Positions 63,758 through 64,000 of a DNA stretch of 64,000 nucleotides are shown piece by piece; within the stretch, counting starts at the first letter, position 1, and the number at the start of each line of letters is the position of its first letter. A program made the position numbers and the translations under genes. The notes below the pieces were generated by a model. It was not told the origin of the DNA. It was given only the letters and a program-made list of their open reading frames with translations, and searched no databases. Source of the stretch: Tritrichomonas musculus (lineage: Eukaryota; Parabasalia; Tritrichomonadida; Tritrichomonadidae); assembly GCA_039105265.1 (NCBI GenBank), contig JAPFFF010000022.1, positions 620,001-684,000 of the forward strand, given 5' to 3'.

Positions 63758-64000
63758 TGTTTATGGCGAACAAGATATAACTAAACCTAATCGTTATTAC
63801 TTTAACTTCCCGGCCGACTGGCTTACTTCCAATAGAGGAGAATCAATTGTGGGAATAAGAAATATTAACATGTTAGCTAGGCGTAGAAAGATTGAATTCG
63901 ACTTAAGCATAAGGAAATATTTACGATGCGTATATAACAAACTGAAGAAAGAAAACCCAACTAAAACAAAAGAAGAGATTATTAGTATGATGGATGAGAA
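63744..64000 (+). pseudogene. Capsid-associated gene piece, MavE
   Basis: The plus-strand frame has RYYFNFPADWLTSNRGES, IVGIRNINMLARRRKIEF and then a basic helical stretch that continues beyond the window. It matches the block at the start of the MavD protein at 34262. It begins inside the AT-rich repeat, so the 5' part is not seen. Confidence 0.6.

Larger units (their letters stand above)
62191..64000. mobile_element. MavE: incomplete Maverick, runs off the window
   Basis: A capsid gene on the minus strand and a piece of a capsid-associated gene on the plus strand, both related to MavD genes but in a different relative orientation. No termini are visible. It looks broken and rearranged, with at least two breaks. 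The right edge of the window cuts it. Confidence 0.6.

Noticed and set aside
1-64000. tRNA, rRNA or spliceosomal intron signals
   Set aside because: No cloverleaf, rRNA core or convincing splice-site pair was recognised; the genes read as intronless.

Overview
The window is AT-rich eukaryotic DNA that is almost wholly made of mobile elements. Most of it is a nest of Maverick/Polinton elements, which are virus-like, capsid-bearing DNA elements, recognised by their integrase, double-jelly-roll capsid, A32-like packaging ATPase, Ulp1/adenain-like protease and protein-primed DNA polymerase B. The element density, the compact intronless genes, the tiny gaps between genes and the TCA-type initiator-like motifs just upstream of ATG codons best fit a parabasalid (trichomonad) such as Trichomonas or a relative. 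No ordinary housekeeping gene is visible, so the assignment is an inference. The Maverick copies are treated here as fossils.

Layout. (1) 1-12930: MavA, an incomplete Maverick with a polymerase tail, an HNH nuclease, a giant tail-fibre-like protein, integrase, capsid and a set of small virion-like genes. (2) 13136-31155: MavB, an incomplete second Maverick (short fibre, capsid, packaging ATPase, 683-residue protein). One of its genes is split by (3) MavC, 19898-30513, a compact 10.6-kb element with 406-bp inverted termini of equal length that I read as identical, and a perfect 6-bp target duplication (GCCGTC). MavC has integrase, capsid, ATPase and a KilA-N protein but no recognisable polymerase or protease. 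(4) MavD, 31161-54116, is a nearly whole 23-kb Maverick with all hallmark genes, inverted termini carrying 38-bp hairpin repeats, and an ATAGG target duplication. A possible MavB right terminus follows at about 54224. (5) 54225-59190: a 677-codon transposase-like gene with one in-frame stop, then a DD35E (IS630/Tc1/mariner-type) transposase carrying an N-terminal Rpn10-like von Willebrand A domain. (6) 59199-61746: a Mutator-like (MULE) element with 59-bp termini, an exact 9-bp target duplication and an internally inverted catalytic core; it sits in another broken reading frame. (7) 62191-64000: an incomplete fifth Maverick (MavE) with a capsid gene and a fragment of a capsid-associated gene.

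How the genes fit together. In each Maverick the integrase would insert the element. The capsid, the small basic amphipathic protein next to it and the packaging ATPase form the virion module. The polymerase (MavD) would copy the element from its inverted termini, and the protease would mature virion proteins. Large proteins with phage-tail-fibre-like repeats occur in MavA, MavB and MavD and are the likeliest surface or receptor-binding parts. MavA and MavC are collinear over integrase, capsid, two small plus-strand genes and a divergent small pair, so MavC looks like a trimmed relative of the MavA lineage.
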